A stretch of 64,000 nt of DNA from an uncultured Muribaculaceae bacterium (GTDB lineage: Bacteria > Bacteroidota > Bacteroidia > Bacteroidales > Muribaculaceae). Location of the stretch: the NCBI GenBank assembly GCA_910579845.1, contig CAJTWL010000002.1, positions 113,581 through 177,580 of the forward strand, given 5' to 3'. Positions 36,664 to 44,950 of this stretch are shown in pieces; the stretch's first letter is position 1, and each line of letters begins with the position of its first letter. A model generated the notes under the pieces. It was not told where the DNA came from, ran no database searches, and saw nothing but the letters and a program-made list of their open reading frames with translations. The position numbers and the translations under genes were made by a program.

Positions 36664-38055
36664 ATGAAGAAATTTTTACTCGCTTTCGCGGCTTTGGCTT
36701 TCGCAGCCGGTGTAAATGCAGAAAAAGTCGCATTCATCATGGACGGCTCACAGGAGTTCTATACAGGTGATGCCAAGAAAGTTGTTGTTTATTGCGGTCA
36801 GGAAACCACAGACTTCCTTCCCCTTTCTGCTGATTTCGGTCAGATCTCATTCACCAATACACTATTCAAGGTAGGTGCATTCCGTATCAAAAAAGCGTCA
36901 AAAATTACGGTATCTCCCGTAAATGGTATAACCATTAATAAAATTGTCGGCCGCCAACAGATTTCCGGCACCGGGAAAGCGAATGCCGGTCTGATACCGG
37001 GATTCACATATGATGAGGCAACTCAGACTCAGACAATCACGGGACCCATTAATGCAGCTGTAACAGTAGATGCGAATGCTGAATATGAATGTCGTTTTTC
37101 CTGGATAGAGGTTGATTACAGCGGCACACCGACAGGAGTTTGTCCTCCGATATTTGAATCTACTTTCCCTGTAGTTCCCGCAGACAAGACTGTCAAGGTT
37201 GCATCAGCTACTGCAGGCGTGACATATCAATACAAAGTCGGTGCGGAAGGCACTTGGGCTACAGTTCCTGCCGATGGTTTCAAAGTATCGGAACCGAACA
37301 TTTATTATGTCAAAGCTATTAATATTAAAGGCGATGATGAAAGTTTGGTAAGCGCAAATACATTCGTTCCTATCGAGGCAGACCTTAAAATGGCGACATT
37401 TACTTTCAACAATTGGCCCGACATGGTGACAACTGCAGACGGCAAGAAATTCACAAAAGAAGATCTTGTAGCAGACGGCAGTAATAAGAGTATCGTTATT
37501 GCAAACACTAATAATACTACCTTGTTGAAAGATGGCAATGCATTATTAAGTATCGCAAAAGGATCAACAGACACAAAAATCTACTATTCCGTTACACTCG
37601 GTAACACAACTGACCTTCGTTACTACACAAACAGTGTCACTAAATTCGAAGTTGAGAATGGCTGCAAACTTGTGGCTGCAGTAGTAAACGGTGGGGAGCT
37701 TAACAATTATGCAAATGTCTCAACAAAAACACCGTCAAAATTTGAGAATTGCACATGCACAATGTTCCCGAAATCAAATATGAACTGGTTCATTCTCACC
37801 AATAAAGCCGACAATACCACAAACTCGATGAGCTTTACAGCCGGACAGGGATCTGACAATAAAAATTACACCGGATATCTGGCACACGCTTATATCTTCT
37901 ATAAAGAAGCAGGTTCAGGCGTAGCTGATCTTACAGTTGACGAAAACGCTCCTGTCGAGTATTACAACCTTCAGGGTGTGAAAGTTGCCAATCCCGAGAA
38001 CGGCATCTTTATCCGTCGTCAGGGCAACAAGATCGAGAAGATCATGGTAAAATAA
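36664..38055 (+). CDS. Secreted protein of unknown function with Bacteroidales C-terminal motif
   Basis: 463 residues. Signal peptide (1-19, ending VNA). Middle: strand-rich domains, one of them (about 170-235) like a chitobiase C-terminal/Fn3-type fold (VTYQYKVGAEGTWATVPADG). The last 35 residues, VEYYNLQGVKVANPENGIFI then RRQGNKIEKIMVK, match a C-terminal motif I know from many exported Prevotella/Muribaculaceae proteins and that resembles type-A sorting domains. No catalytic residues recognised. Own strong promoter and terminator, so monocistronic. Confidence 0.75.
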   Translation: MKKFLLAFAALAFAAGVNAEKVAFIMDGSQEFYTGDAKKVVVYCGQETTDFLPLSADFGQISFTNTLFKVGAFRIKKASKITVSPVNGITINKIVGRQQISGTGKANAGLIPGFTYDEATQTQTITGPINAAVTVDANAEYECRFSWIEVDYSGTPTGVCPPIFESTFPVVPADKTVKVASATAGVTYQYKVGAEGTWATVPADGFKVSEPNIYYVKAINIKGDDESLVSANTFVPIEADLKMATFTFNNWPDMVTTADGKKFTKEDLVADGSNKSIVIANTNNTTLLKDGNALLSIAKGSTDTKIYYSVTLGNTTDLRYYTNSVTKFEVENGCKLVAAVVNGGELNNYANVSTKTPSKFENCTCTMFPKSNMNWFILTNKADNTTNSMSFTAGQGSDNKNYTGYLAHAYIFYKEAGSGVADLTVDENAPVEYYNLQGVKVANPENGIFIRRQGNKIEKIMVK

Positions 38056-38090
38056 ACCGCAACATAAACTTGTTTAAGCAAGTTCCATAA

Positions 38091-38127
38091 AAATAAGGTG
38101 CTTTTCCAAAGAGCACCTTATTTTTTT
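38091..38127. terminator. 12-bp bidirectional terminator
   Basis: AAATAAGGTGCT (38091-38102) pairs with AGCACCTTATTT (38112-38123) and a T run follows to 38127. Confidence 0.9.
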
Positions 38128-38139
38128 AGTCGAATATTA

Positions 38140-38147
38140 TATCTTTG
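38140..38147 (+). promoter_or_regulatory. Predicted -7 box of the AddA-like gene
   Basis: TATCTTTG, exact match; predicted start near 38153, about 14 nt before the chosen ATG at 38167. This supports that start over the earlier in-frame one at 38098, which lies inside the terminator. Confidence 0.6.
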
Positions 38148-38166
38148 CATAAGAAACCATGTAATT

Positions 38167-41100
38167 ATGCAGAAGTATCTGGAAATACAACGTGCGTCCG
38201 CCGGATCAGGCAAGACATATTCTTTGGCAAAGAAATTTCTATGGCTGTTCCTGACAATCCGTACCGACGATGATACACGCGAGAATTACGGACAAGAGGA
38301 TACCGTAACTTTACCGGTTATGGAGAACGGCCCTTCGCGCCGTTTGCGTACGCGTGCCGAGCTGCGCGATTCACTGCGCCATATCCTTGCCGTAACATTT
38401 ACCAACAAGGCTACCAACGAAATGCAGCAACGCATTGTCGAGAAACTTTTCCAACTTGCATTTTCTAAGAAGAAGACCGAAAAGATAGATTATCTATTGG
38501 ATTTCTGCAAGATGCTCAAAGGGAGTGAAGAGATCAATGATGAAGATATCCGGCAATTTCGCAACGTATGCCGGCAAGCCATATATATACTTCTGGAAAA
38601 CTATTCCGATTTCCAGGTCTCGACAATCGATTCTTTCTTCCAGCTGGTATTGCGCACTTTCGCATATGAAACAGAACTGAATGATTCATACGGCATCGAA
38701 CTTGACTCCGAATTCCTTTCCAAAATGGGTATCGACAGTATCTTCGAAGATATAGAGGAGGGACGCGCATCATCCGAGGTCACATTCTGGCTCAACAAAA
38801 TGATGGATAATTCCCGGAACTCAGGAAACGGATGGAACATTTTCCAACGACGTGAGAGCAAAGGTCCGTACAGCGAATTCATTTCATCTCTGAAGAAACT
38901 GCAGAACGAGGATTTCAAAGATATACGAGGGACTCTGGAAGACTATTTCCGCAATAATCCGGATTTCATATCCCTTTACGAAGACCTATATAAGAAATAC
39001 GACTCCATTCCCGCCGCTCCTCACAAAAAGATGCTGAAGCTGGCCGCAAAAGTAAAGGCGCTGACCGGACAATGGAAAACAGAACCTCTTCCTTCATTTA
39101 TCGGTAATCTGCAGATTCACGCCGAGAAAACCCTGACCTATAAATCCGTATATAAACTCCCGGCAGGCAACAATACATATAAGCCGAAGACCGATGAGAA
39201 CTTCGATGGGTCGACAGCGCAGAAACTGAGGAATACGGATACCGGTCTGTTTGACGAACTGAGGAGAGTCTACACAGAAATGATCAACTGTAAATCCGAA
39301 TGGCTGAATGCTCTTGAATCTCCGGAATATCGTCATTGGAGCTTATACAAGAAGCAGTTCCCGCTAATGGGATTATTGTCTGTCACACTTCGCAAACGTG
39401 AGGAATATCTTGAGGAAAACAATAACGTGGAGCTGTCGGAAACCAATTCTCTTCTACATCGTATTATAGGTAAGGATGACACACCGTTTATCTATGAACG
39501 GCTCGGAACAAAGCTTAACCATTTCCTCATAGATGAGTTCCAGGACACCTCCCGGCTACAATGGGAGAACTTCAAACCGCTTCTTGATGAAAGCATAGGT
39601 CGGGGACAGGAAAATCTGCTGATCGGTGATGCCAAACAGAGTATCTACCGTTTCCGCAACGCCGATCCCTCCTTGATCTCGTATAAGGTGCAACAGACCT
39701 ATCCCGGTCTCACACCTGTCGGGGACGCACCCAAAGAGAACACTAACCACCGCAGCGACCACAACGTTGTAAATTTCAACAACCGTCTCTTCAGATTCCT
39801 CTCTTCATCAATTGAAGATGAAAAAACACAGAAGATGAACGGGAAGGCATTCTCCCCCAATTTCAATTTCAAGGAGCTTTACAGCAATGTTGTCCAGAAT
39901 TTCAAGAATAACAACGAGACCGGTCATATCTCTCTTAATTTTATAAAGTCCAATACAAATGACTATCCGGAGGTTATCTGTTCCAGACTCATAACATGTA
40001 TAGAGGATATCCTGTCAAGAGGTTTCTCAATGGGAGACATAGCCATTCTTGTAGATCGTAACGTACAGGCGGACATGATTATCCAGGCTTTTCTTGAATA
40101 CAATTCAAACGAAAAGAACCGTCTCAAACTTGAATTTATCTCTGAGGAATCACTTAAACTGAGATCATCGCCGGCAGTAAGTGTTATTCTTTCCACTCTT
40201 GAGACAATATCGCGAGGAACAGATCCGGAAATCGTGTACTACAAGGATTCGGGACGCAGATCTGTCAACTGGGATCAGATACGCAGTAATTTCCGTTTAT
40301 ATTGCATGAAAAACAGGGACAAGGATGTGGCAGAAGCTCTTGAAGAGTTCCTGAAAGAAGGCAGCGGCTCTGACGCCATCGCCGAGATGTTGTCGTCAAT
40401 GCAGGCAGTAACACTTCCCGCTCTCGTAGAAGGGATTACGGCGTCATTCCTGTCTGACGACATCAGACATGAAAACGCCCCTTATATAGCGGCGTTCCAG
40501 GATACCGTGCTTGAATATTGCGAGGCATATCCGTCCGATATACCCTCGTTTCTTGACTGGTGGGAGAAACGCAAGGAAAAGTTCTCCATCTCCTCTCCGG
40601 AAGGGATGGATGCCATAAAAGTGATGACGATACACAAATCCAAAGGACTTGAATTCTCCTGTGTTCTGGTTCCATTTGCTAACTGTAGCTTCATCAATAC
40701 AAATCCCCGAAAGAAAGAATGGAGCTGGGTAGTACCTGATATCATATATGCCGAGGGGCACAAACTCCCCCCATACATACCTGTAGATACGGACTCTTCC
40801 CTCACCGGCACATCACACGAAGACAGATTATGGAAATATGTGGAAATGTCGACAATGGACAATCTTAACAAATTATACGTCGCATTCACACGCGCTGTCC
40901 ATGAGCTTTACATATTCTGCCAGGAAAGCACCAAACCGGCATCAAATTCTTTTACCTCCATGCTTAAAATTTTTATTGATGGCGAAGAAATAAAATTTAA
41001 CCGTATCTCAGAATCTGACGACACATCAATATACACGACCGGCGAAAAATGGACGCCGTTGGAATTAGAGAGTCTTAAAGACAGGGAATCTAAAGAAAAA

Positions 41101-41676
41101 AAGGGAAACAACACTTCCGGAACCATTATCCTTGATGACTATAACTCGACTGCCACTCCAAGTTTCGTAAAATACCGCGAAGAAGATGCTCCTGATATTA
41201 TAGATGCAGACAATGTTTCCGATGAGGATCTTGATAACGATCCGCGCTCAGAAGGGAATATATTTCATGCAATAATGCAACGCATCAGAGTTCCTGAAGA
41301 TATTCCGTCAGCTGTGACTTATCTGAGACGTAAAGGCTACTATTCACCGAAGGATGCTGAAGATATCATCTCGTTTCTCAGAGAAAAACTTAATAGACCG
41401 GAGATAAAGGGATGGTTTGACAAGTCCAACAGAATAATCAATGAACGGTCCATAATAGACAGATCAAAAATAGAACGCCCCGACAGAATAATCATTGACA
41501 AAAATAGGAACGCCGTAATAATAGACTATAAGTTCGGAGAAAAAATGGACGACAGCAAATATGGTGCACAGGTAAGAGGATACGTAAACAAGCTTAAGGA
41601 AACAGGCAAATTTCTCTCCGTTAAAGGTTATATCTGGTACGTAAAGCTGAACAGGATACTGTTTGTAAGCGAATAA
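38167..41676 (+). CDS. AddA/RecB-like UvrD-family helicase-nuclease
   Basis: 1169 residues from MQKYLEIQRASAGSGKT. Walker A ASAGSGKT (about 11-18), motif Ia LAVTFTNKATNEMQQRI, Walker B LIDEFQDTSRLQW, motif III GDAKQSIYRFRNAD, motif V VMTIHKSKGLEF and motif VI LYVAFTRAVHELYIF. The C-terminal 200 residues carry a PD-(D/E)xK nuclease (GNIFHAIMQRI and AVIIDYKFGEK). It fits the AddA subunit or a RecB-like protein, which resects double-strand breaks. No AddB/RexB partner gene is adjacent. Confidence 0.92.
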   Translation: MQKYLEIQRASAGSGKTYSLAKKFLWLFLTIRTDDDTRENYGQEDTVTLPVMENGPSRRLRTRAELRDSLRHILAVTFTNKATNEMQQRIVEKLFQLAFSKKKTEKIDYLLDFCKMLKGSEEINDEDIRQFRNVCRQAIYILLENYSDFQVSTIDSFFQLVLRTFAYETELNDSYGIELDSEFLSKMGIDSIFEDIEEGRASSEVTFWLNKMMDNSRNSGNGWNIFQRRESKGPYSEFISSLKKLQNEDFKDIRGTLEDYFRNNPDFISLYEDLYKKYDSIPAAPHKKMLKLAAKVKALTGQWKTEPLPSFIGNLQIHAEKTLTYKSVYKLPAGNNTYKPKTDENFDGSTAQKLRNTDTGLFDELRRVYTEMINCKSEWLNALESPEYRHWSLYKKQFPLMGLLSVTLRKREEYLEENNNVELSETNSLLHRIIGKDDTPFIYERLGTKLNHFLIDEFQDTSRLQWENFKPLLDESIGRGQENLLIGDAKQSIYRFRNADPSLISYKVQQTYPGLTPVGDAPKENTNHRSDHNVVNFNNRLFRFLSSSIEDEKTQKMNGKAFSPNFNFKELYSNVVQNFKNNNETGHISLNFIKSNTNDYPEVICSRLITCIEDILSRGFSMGDIAILVDRNVQADMIIQAFLEYNSNEKNRLKLEFISEESLKLRSSPAVSVILSTLETISRGTDPEIVYYKDSGRRSVNWDQIRSNFRLYCMKNRDKDVAEALEEFLKEGSGSDAIAEMLSSMQAVTLPALVEGITASFLSDDIRHENAPYIAAFQDTVLEYCEAYPSDIPSFLDWWEKRKEKFSISSPEGMDAIKVMTIHKSKGLEFSCVLVPFANCSFINTNPRKKEWSWVVPDIIYAEGHKLPPYIPVDTDSSLTGTSHEDRLWKYVEMSTMDNLNKLYVAFTRAVHELYIFCQESTKPASNSFTSMLKIFIDGEEIKFNRISESDDTSIYTTGEKWTPLELESLKDRESKEKKGNNTSGTIILDDYNSTATPSFVKYREEDAPDIIDADNVSDEDLDNDPRSEGNIFHAIMQRIRVPEDIPSAVTYLRRKGYYSPKDAEDIISFLREKLNRPEIKGWFDKSNRIINERSIIDRSKIERPDRIIIDKNRNAVIIDYKFGEKMDDSKYGAQVRGYVNKLKETGKFLSVKGYIWYVKLNRILFVSE

Positions 41677-41689
41677 GAAGCCGGATTAT

Positions 41690-41730
41690 AATACGAAAGC
41701 GACTCGGAAATCCGGAGCCGCTTTCGTATT
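41690..41730. terminator. Bidirectional terminator between convergent genes
   Basis: ATACGAAAGCG (41691-41701) pairs with CGCTTTCGTAT (41719-41729), with more pairing inside (CTC/GAG). Between the AddA-like and SPFH genes. Confidence 0.8.
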
Positions 41731-41752
41731 TAACATTCTCAGTAGTGGGCTG

Positions 41753-42742
41753 TCATTGATTCTGACTGAACAGATTCTTGATTGAGCCTATAGATGAAAG
41801 GACGGATGATGCCTCATAAGGCATAAACACAGTCTTATTGTCCTTACCACTGGTCATATCCTTTAATGTCTCGATATACTTCATTGCCAGCATATAGGTT
41901 GCCGGATCCGTCTTGGATGCGGCTACAGCCTCCGCAACCTTGCGGATTGCATCAGCCTCAGCCTGGGCATTAAGTATGATAGCTTTTGCTTCACCCTCGG
42001 CACGAAGCACTTCAGCCTCCTTCACTGCCTGTGCCTGATTGATTTTCGAGGTCTTCTCACCTTCCGAGCGAAGAATAAGCGACTGCTTCTCTCCTTCGGC
42101 ATTCAGAATCTCAGCCCTTCGGTTACGTTCCGCCTGCATCTGCTTCTCCATTGCCACGCGGACACTCTCCGGAGGTGTGATATCCTGAAGTTCTACACGG
42201 TTGACCTTGACACCCCATTTGTTTGTAGCGTCATCCAGAATAACCTGCAGTTTTGAATTTATAGTGTCACGCGACGTCAGCGTCTCATCAAGTTCCAGTT
42301 CGCCAATCACATTACGGAGCGAGGTCTGTGTAAGCTTCTCAATCGCATTCGGCAGATTGTCTATCTCATAAACAGCCTTCTTCGGGTCTGTAATCTGGAA
42401 ATACAGCAGAGCGTTGATCTCCGTAGTAACATTATCCCGGGTAATCACCTGTTGCGACGGAAAATCGTAAACCTGCTCACGCAGATCGATCACCGGCGTG
42501 GACGTCAGTCTTACCATTGTGCGTCCCCCTATTGAATTCTGAATAGAACGCGTGTATATAGTCTTCGTACGATCCACAAACGGGATAATGAAATTGAGAC
42601 CAGGAGAAAGAACGCTGTGGAAACGACCGAGCCGTTCCACCACCCTTGTCTCTGATTGCGGAACCACCTTCACGCCTGCTGAAATTATCACTATTGCCAG
42701 AATCAATACGACAATTGCTAAAAAAATAGATACTGCATACAT
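41753..42742 (-). CDS. SPFH/Band 7 membrane protein (stomatin/QmcA type)
   Basis: 329 residues. N-terminal membrane helix (about 3-25), then the Band 7 domain (VPQSETRVVERLGRFHSVLS, DRTKTIYTRSIQNS, VITRDNVTTEINALLYFQI) and a long Ala/Glu-rich helix (about 190-280, with repeats of EGEKQSLILRSEGEKTSK and NAQAEADAIRKVAEA). Such proteins form membrane microdomain scaffolds. Paired with the upstream nfeD gene in the same operon, as is common; a deleted repeat element lies between them. Confidence 0.92.
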   Translation of the reverse strand: MYAVSIFLAIVVLILAIVIISAGVKVVPQSETRVVERLGRFHSVLSPGLNFIIPFVDRTKTIYTRSIQNSIGGRTMVRLTSTPVIDLREQVYDFPSQQVITRDNVTTEINALLYFQITDPKKAVYEIDNLPNAIEKLTQTSLRNVIGELELDETLTSRDTINSKLQVILDDATNKWGVKVNRVELQDITPPESVRVAMEKQMQAERNRRAEILNAEGEKQSLILRSEGEKTSKINQAQAVKEAEVLRAEGEAKAIILNAQAEADAIRKVAEAVAASKTDPATYMLAMKYIETLKDMTSGKDNKTVFMPYEASSVLSSIGSIKNLFSQNQ

Positions 42743-42770
42743 ATGTTTAAAATTTTTAAGGAGCAGTTTA

Positions 42771-42840
42771 TTAGAAACTGTTTAAATTTATTTTCGGAGG
42801 ATTCTGAATTTTAAACCGGATTAAATTCAAACGCACTCTC
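42771..42840. repeat. Deleted palindromic element, copy E (about 70 bp)
   Basis: The left 37 nt (42771-42807) match the left end of copy D at all but 2 positions. The right end (about 42820-42840) matches the right end of copy B (AATTCAAA, ACTCT). The core is gone. Lies between nfeD and the SPFH gene. Confidence 0.75.
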
Positions 42841-43302
42841 TTATATAGAGTCTTCCGGCAATTCGGCAACTGTAAGAATGATGCTGTCATATCCGGTTAC
42901 AACCACTTCACGTCCATGTCTGATAACTTCATTGCAATGCGGAGCACAGACCTGCCAGTTATCACCATCTATTCTTGCCCTGCCAAGTTCTCCGGGGCGG
43001 ATCTCCTCGACTACAACAGCCTTTCGCCCAAGCAGGGCATCCATACCTGTACGGGCATCCCTCCCCTCCTTCTCGTCCATGCTGGCATGCCACTTCCTGA
43101 ATACCGGCATCAGGAATACATATGCGGCAACAGCGGCGACAGCCATTACCACAATCTGATATGGAACCGTCAAATCAAAAAATGTCGATATCATTGCGGC
43201 AAGACACCCTATGGCAAGACATATTGTCCATATCATTTGGGATATCACCTCTATAATCACCAATACTGTGCATATTATAATCCATACAAGCCACATATCC
43301 AT
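42841..43302 (-). CDS. NfeD-family membrane protein
   Basis: 153 residues. Three or so N-terminal hydrophobic helices (about 4-75), then a soluble OB-fold (about 85-150: GRKAVVVEEIRPGELGRARI, DGDNWQVCAP, VVVTGYDSIILTV). This is the short NfeD type without the protease domain. NfeD proteins partner with SPFH/stomatin proteins; the SPFH gene follows on the same strand. Element E covers the spacer. Confidence 0.9.
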   Translation of the reverse strand: MDMWLVWIIICTVLVIIEVISQMIWTICLAIGCLAAMISTFFDLTVPYQIVVMAVAAVAAYVFLMPVFRKWHASMDEKEGRDARTGMDALLGRKAVVVEEIRPGELGRARIDGDNWQVCAPHCNEVIRHGREVVVTGYDSIILTVAELPEDSI

Positions 43303-43331
43303 AATGCTTAATTTCAGAAGTTATCACATTT

Positions 43332-43664
43332 TCATTTCACCTTGAAGCCCAGTTCACGCAGAATTTCAGAGAGTCTTTCCCTGCATTCCCCTTGAATAAG
43401 TATCTCTCCGCCTCTTGCCGATCCACCGACGCCAAGCTTCCGTTTCAATTCCGAAGCGAGTTCCTGCAGTTCATTATCTCCACATTGAAAACCCTCTGCG
43501 ATTGTAGCAGTCTTACCCTTTCTCCCCTTCTTCTCGACCACTACATGAACCGTTCCCTTTTTACAGTCCGTACAGTCAACCGTGGAATCTTCATCCATGG
43601 CATCCTCATCAGCAGCTTCCGGCAGATCTGCGCGAATCCGCGACAGCATATCCTTCCAGTCCAT
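43332..43664 (-). CDS. SUI1/eIF1-like translation factor (YciH family)
   Basis: 110 residues. Residues about 1-30 are acidic and carry no motif; a CTDC pair stands near 31-34; the SUI1 domain runs from about 37 to 110 (VHVVVEKKGRKGKTATIAEG, LKRKLGVGGSARGGEILIQG). Bacterial YciH influences start-codon fidelity. Its start overlaps the stop of the upstream gene by one base (TGATG), so it is coupled to the thioredoxin-fold lipoprotein gene. Confidence 0.88.
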   Translation of the reverse strand: MDWKDMLSRIRADLPEAADEDAMDEDSTVDCTDCKKGTVHVVVEKKGRKGKTATIAEGFQCGDNELQELASELKRKLGVGGSARGGEILIQGECRERLSEILRELGFKVK

Positions 43665-44752
43665 CAGAGCTTGGATTTAAGTTCCTTGATGGTCTGTGCC
43701 CGGTCGGTAAGCGCACCGGCGCCGTCATATATAAAAAATGTGGGAAGCACTCCTACGTTATACTGACGCAATGCATTTGAAGTCTGACCTGCGGGATCAA
43801 TAACAGTTGTCCATTTAAGATTCTTTGCGGCATCGCGCCATGCGTACTGATCAGCATCAAACGACACCTGATAAAAATCCACAGATCCGGCTTTACTGTT
43901 GTATATCTCTGAAAGAGCGAGATTCAGCGCCGGAGAATCCTCCGCTGTCATCATGGAGAATACAAGCACCACCGGCTTGCCCTTTCCGACAACATCCGAC
44001 AGTTTGACATTATTTCCTTTATCGTTCTGAAGATCGATGTCTATCATGGCGATCTCCTCTGCCTCGATAACACGCTTCTTGCCTGAGCCGGCATTATGGC
44101 GACGCATTGCCTCTACACTGATCTCACGCAGCATTCCGGCATGAGGATCATCAGGGCGGAACTGGTCGAAAGATGTGGCGACAGCCGCATAGTAACGGGC
44201 ATCACCACGATCGGCGGCATCATACAGCGGTTTACCGTCAACAATCTTTGTCAGCACATAATATCCTATGATGGAACCGCGCGATTCACGCAGATATTTA
44301 TTGAACACTTCTTTCTTGAACTGTTTTACCTTCTCCGGATCCTTCGTATCCAGTTTCTGGAGTTCCTTCTCAAAAGCAGCCATATTCACTGCCGTTTCAG
44401 AACCCTCTACAGTAAAATCCGAACCAAAATCCTTTGCAGTTGAGTTGATTGTGATATTCTCTGTAGAATCAATCGGGAAATAAATGAATTTGTCGGCTAA
44501 CGAAAGACGATATATTTCAGCAGATGCAGGCGCATCCGACTTAATGGTGTATTCACCTTTTGAATTTGTACGTGTAGAGTCAACAGCTATCCACCTACCG
44601 TGGAAATCGGATTTTGCAAGTATCAGCGACTGGTCGTCGGCACCCTCTATACATCCTGAAACCTTGAATTCAGGTTCTCCGGCGCAGGAAACCATGATGG
44701 CGGCAGGAATAAACGCCATAATCAATTTATTGAAGTATGAGATCAGTTTCAT
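43664..44752 (-). CDS. DUF4369/thioredoxin-fold lipoprotein without CxxC
   Basis: 362 residues. Lipobox MVSC (Cys about 23); DUF4369 domain (about 28-125: FKVSGCIEGADDQSLILAKS); helical linker; thioredoxin-like domain (about 240-362: VLVFSMMTAEDSPALNLALS, WTTVIDPAGQTSNALRQYNV, VLPTFFIYDGAG). In active relatives the first strand is followed by WCxxC; here that place reads MMTAEDSP, so it cannot do disulfide chemistry. The cis-Pro (VLPTFF) is kept, so it is likely a binding version of the fold. Confidence 0.87.
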   Translation of the reverse strand: MKLISYFNKLIMAFIPAAIMVSCAGEPEFKVSGCIEGADDQSLILAKSDFHGRWIAVDSTRTNSKGEYTIKSDAPASAEIYRLSLADKFIYFPIDSTENITINSTAKDFGSDFTVEGSETAVNMAAFEKELQKLDTKDPEKVKQFKKEVFNKYLRESRGSIIGYYVLTKIVDGKPLYDAADRGDARYYAAVATSFDQFRPDDPHAGMLREISVEAMRRHNAGSGKKRVIEAEEIAMIDIDLQNDKGNNVKLSDVVGKGKPVVLVFSMMTAEDSPALNLALSEIYNSKAGSVDFYQVSFDADQYAWRDAAKNLKWTTVIDPAGQTSNALRQYNVGVLPTFFIYDGAGALTDRAQTIKELKSKL

Positions 44753-44778
44753 AATTTGGTATAAACATTATTTAATTG

Positions 44779-44786
44779 CAAATATA
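44779..44786 (-). promoter_or_regulatory. Predicted -7 box for the DUF4369 operon
   Basis: Minus-strand TATATTTG, exact match, about 27 bp before the ATG. Divergent to the pnp promoter. Confidence 0.5.
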
Positions 44787-44819
44787 CAAAGTTTTCCCTT
44801 TTTATTGGAATTAAATTAG

Positions 44820-44827
44820 TAACTTTG
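44820..44827 (+). promoter_or_regulatory. Predicted -7 box of pnp
   Basis: TAACTTTG, exact match. Predicted start near 44833, leaving a leader of about 118 nt. Confidence 0.5.
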
Positions 44828-44843
44828 TGAAAAATTAGGACGT

Positions 44844-44870
44844 TGAGGCAACTGAGACAGTATTGCCTCA
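44844..44870 (+). promoter_or_regulatory. Stem-loop in the pnp leader
   Basis: TGAGGCAA (44844-44851) pairs perfectly with TTGCCTCA (44863-44870), 11-nt loop. It would be close to the 5' end of the predicted pnp transcript. In Escherichia coli PNPase controls its own mRNA through a leader stem; a like role here is inference. Confidence 0.5.
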
Positions 44871-44950
44871 GCTTTTCGCGCACAATATGCCATAGCCTAT
44901 TATGCGGTCACCGACACGACAATAACGAGAAGAAAAAGAATAAAGAATTT

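Noticed and set aside
38098..38166. Longer start for the AddA-like protein
   Set aside because: It would begin inside a terminator hairpin and before the predicted transcription start.
44843..44950. N-terminal extension of PNPase from a TTG start
   Set aside because: The extension is not like PNPase, holds the leader hairpin, and the ATG at 44951 gives the normal N terminus.
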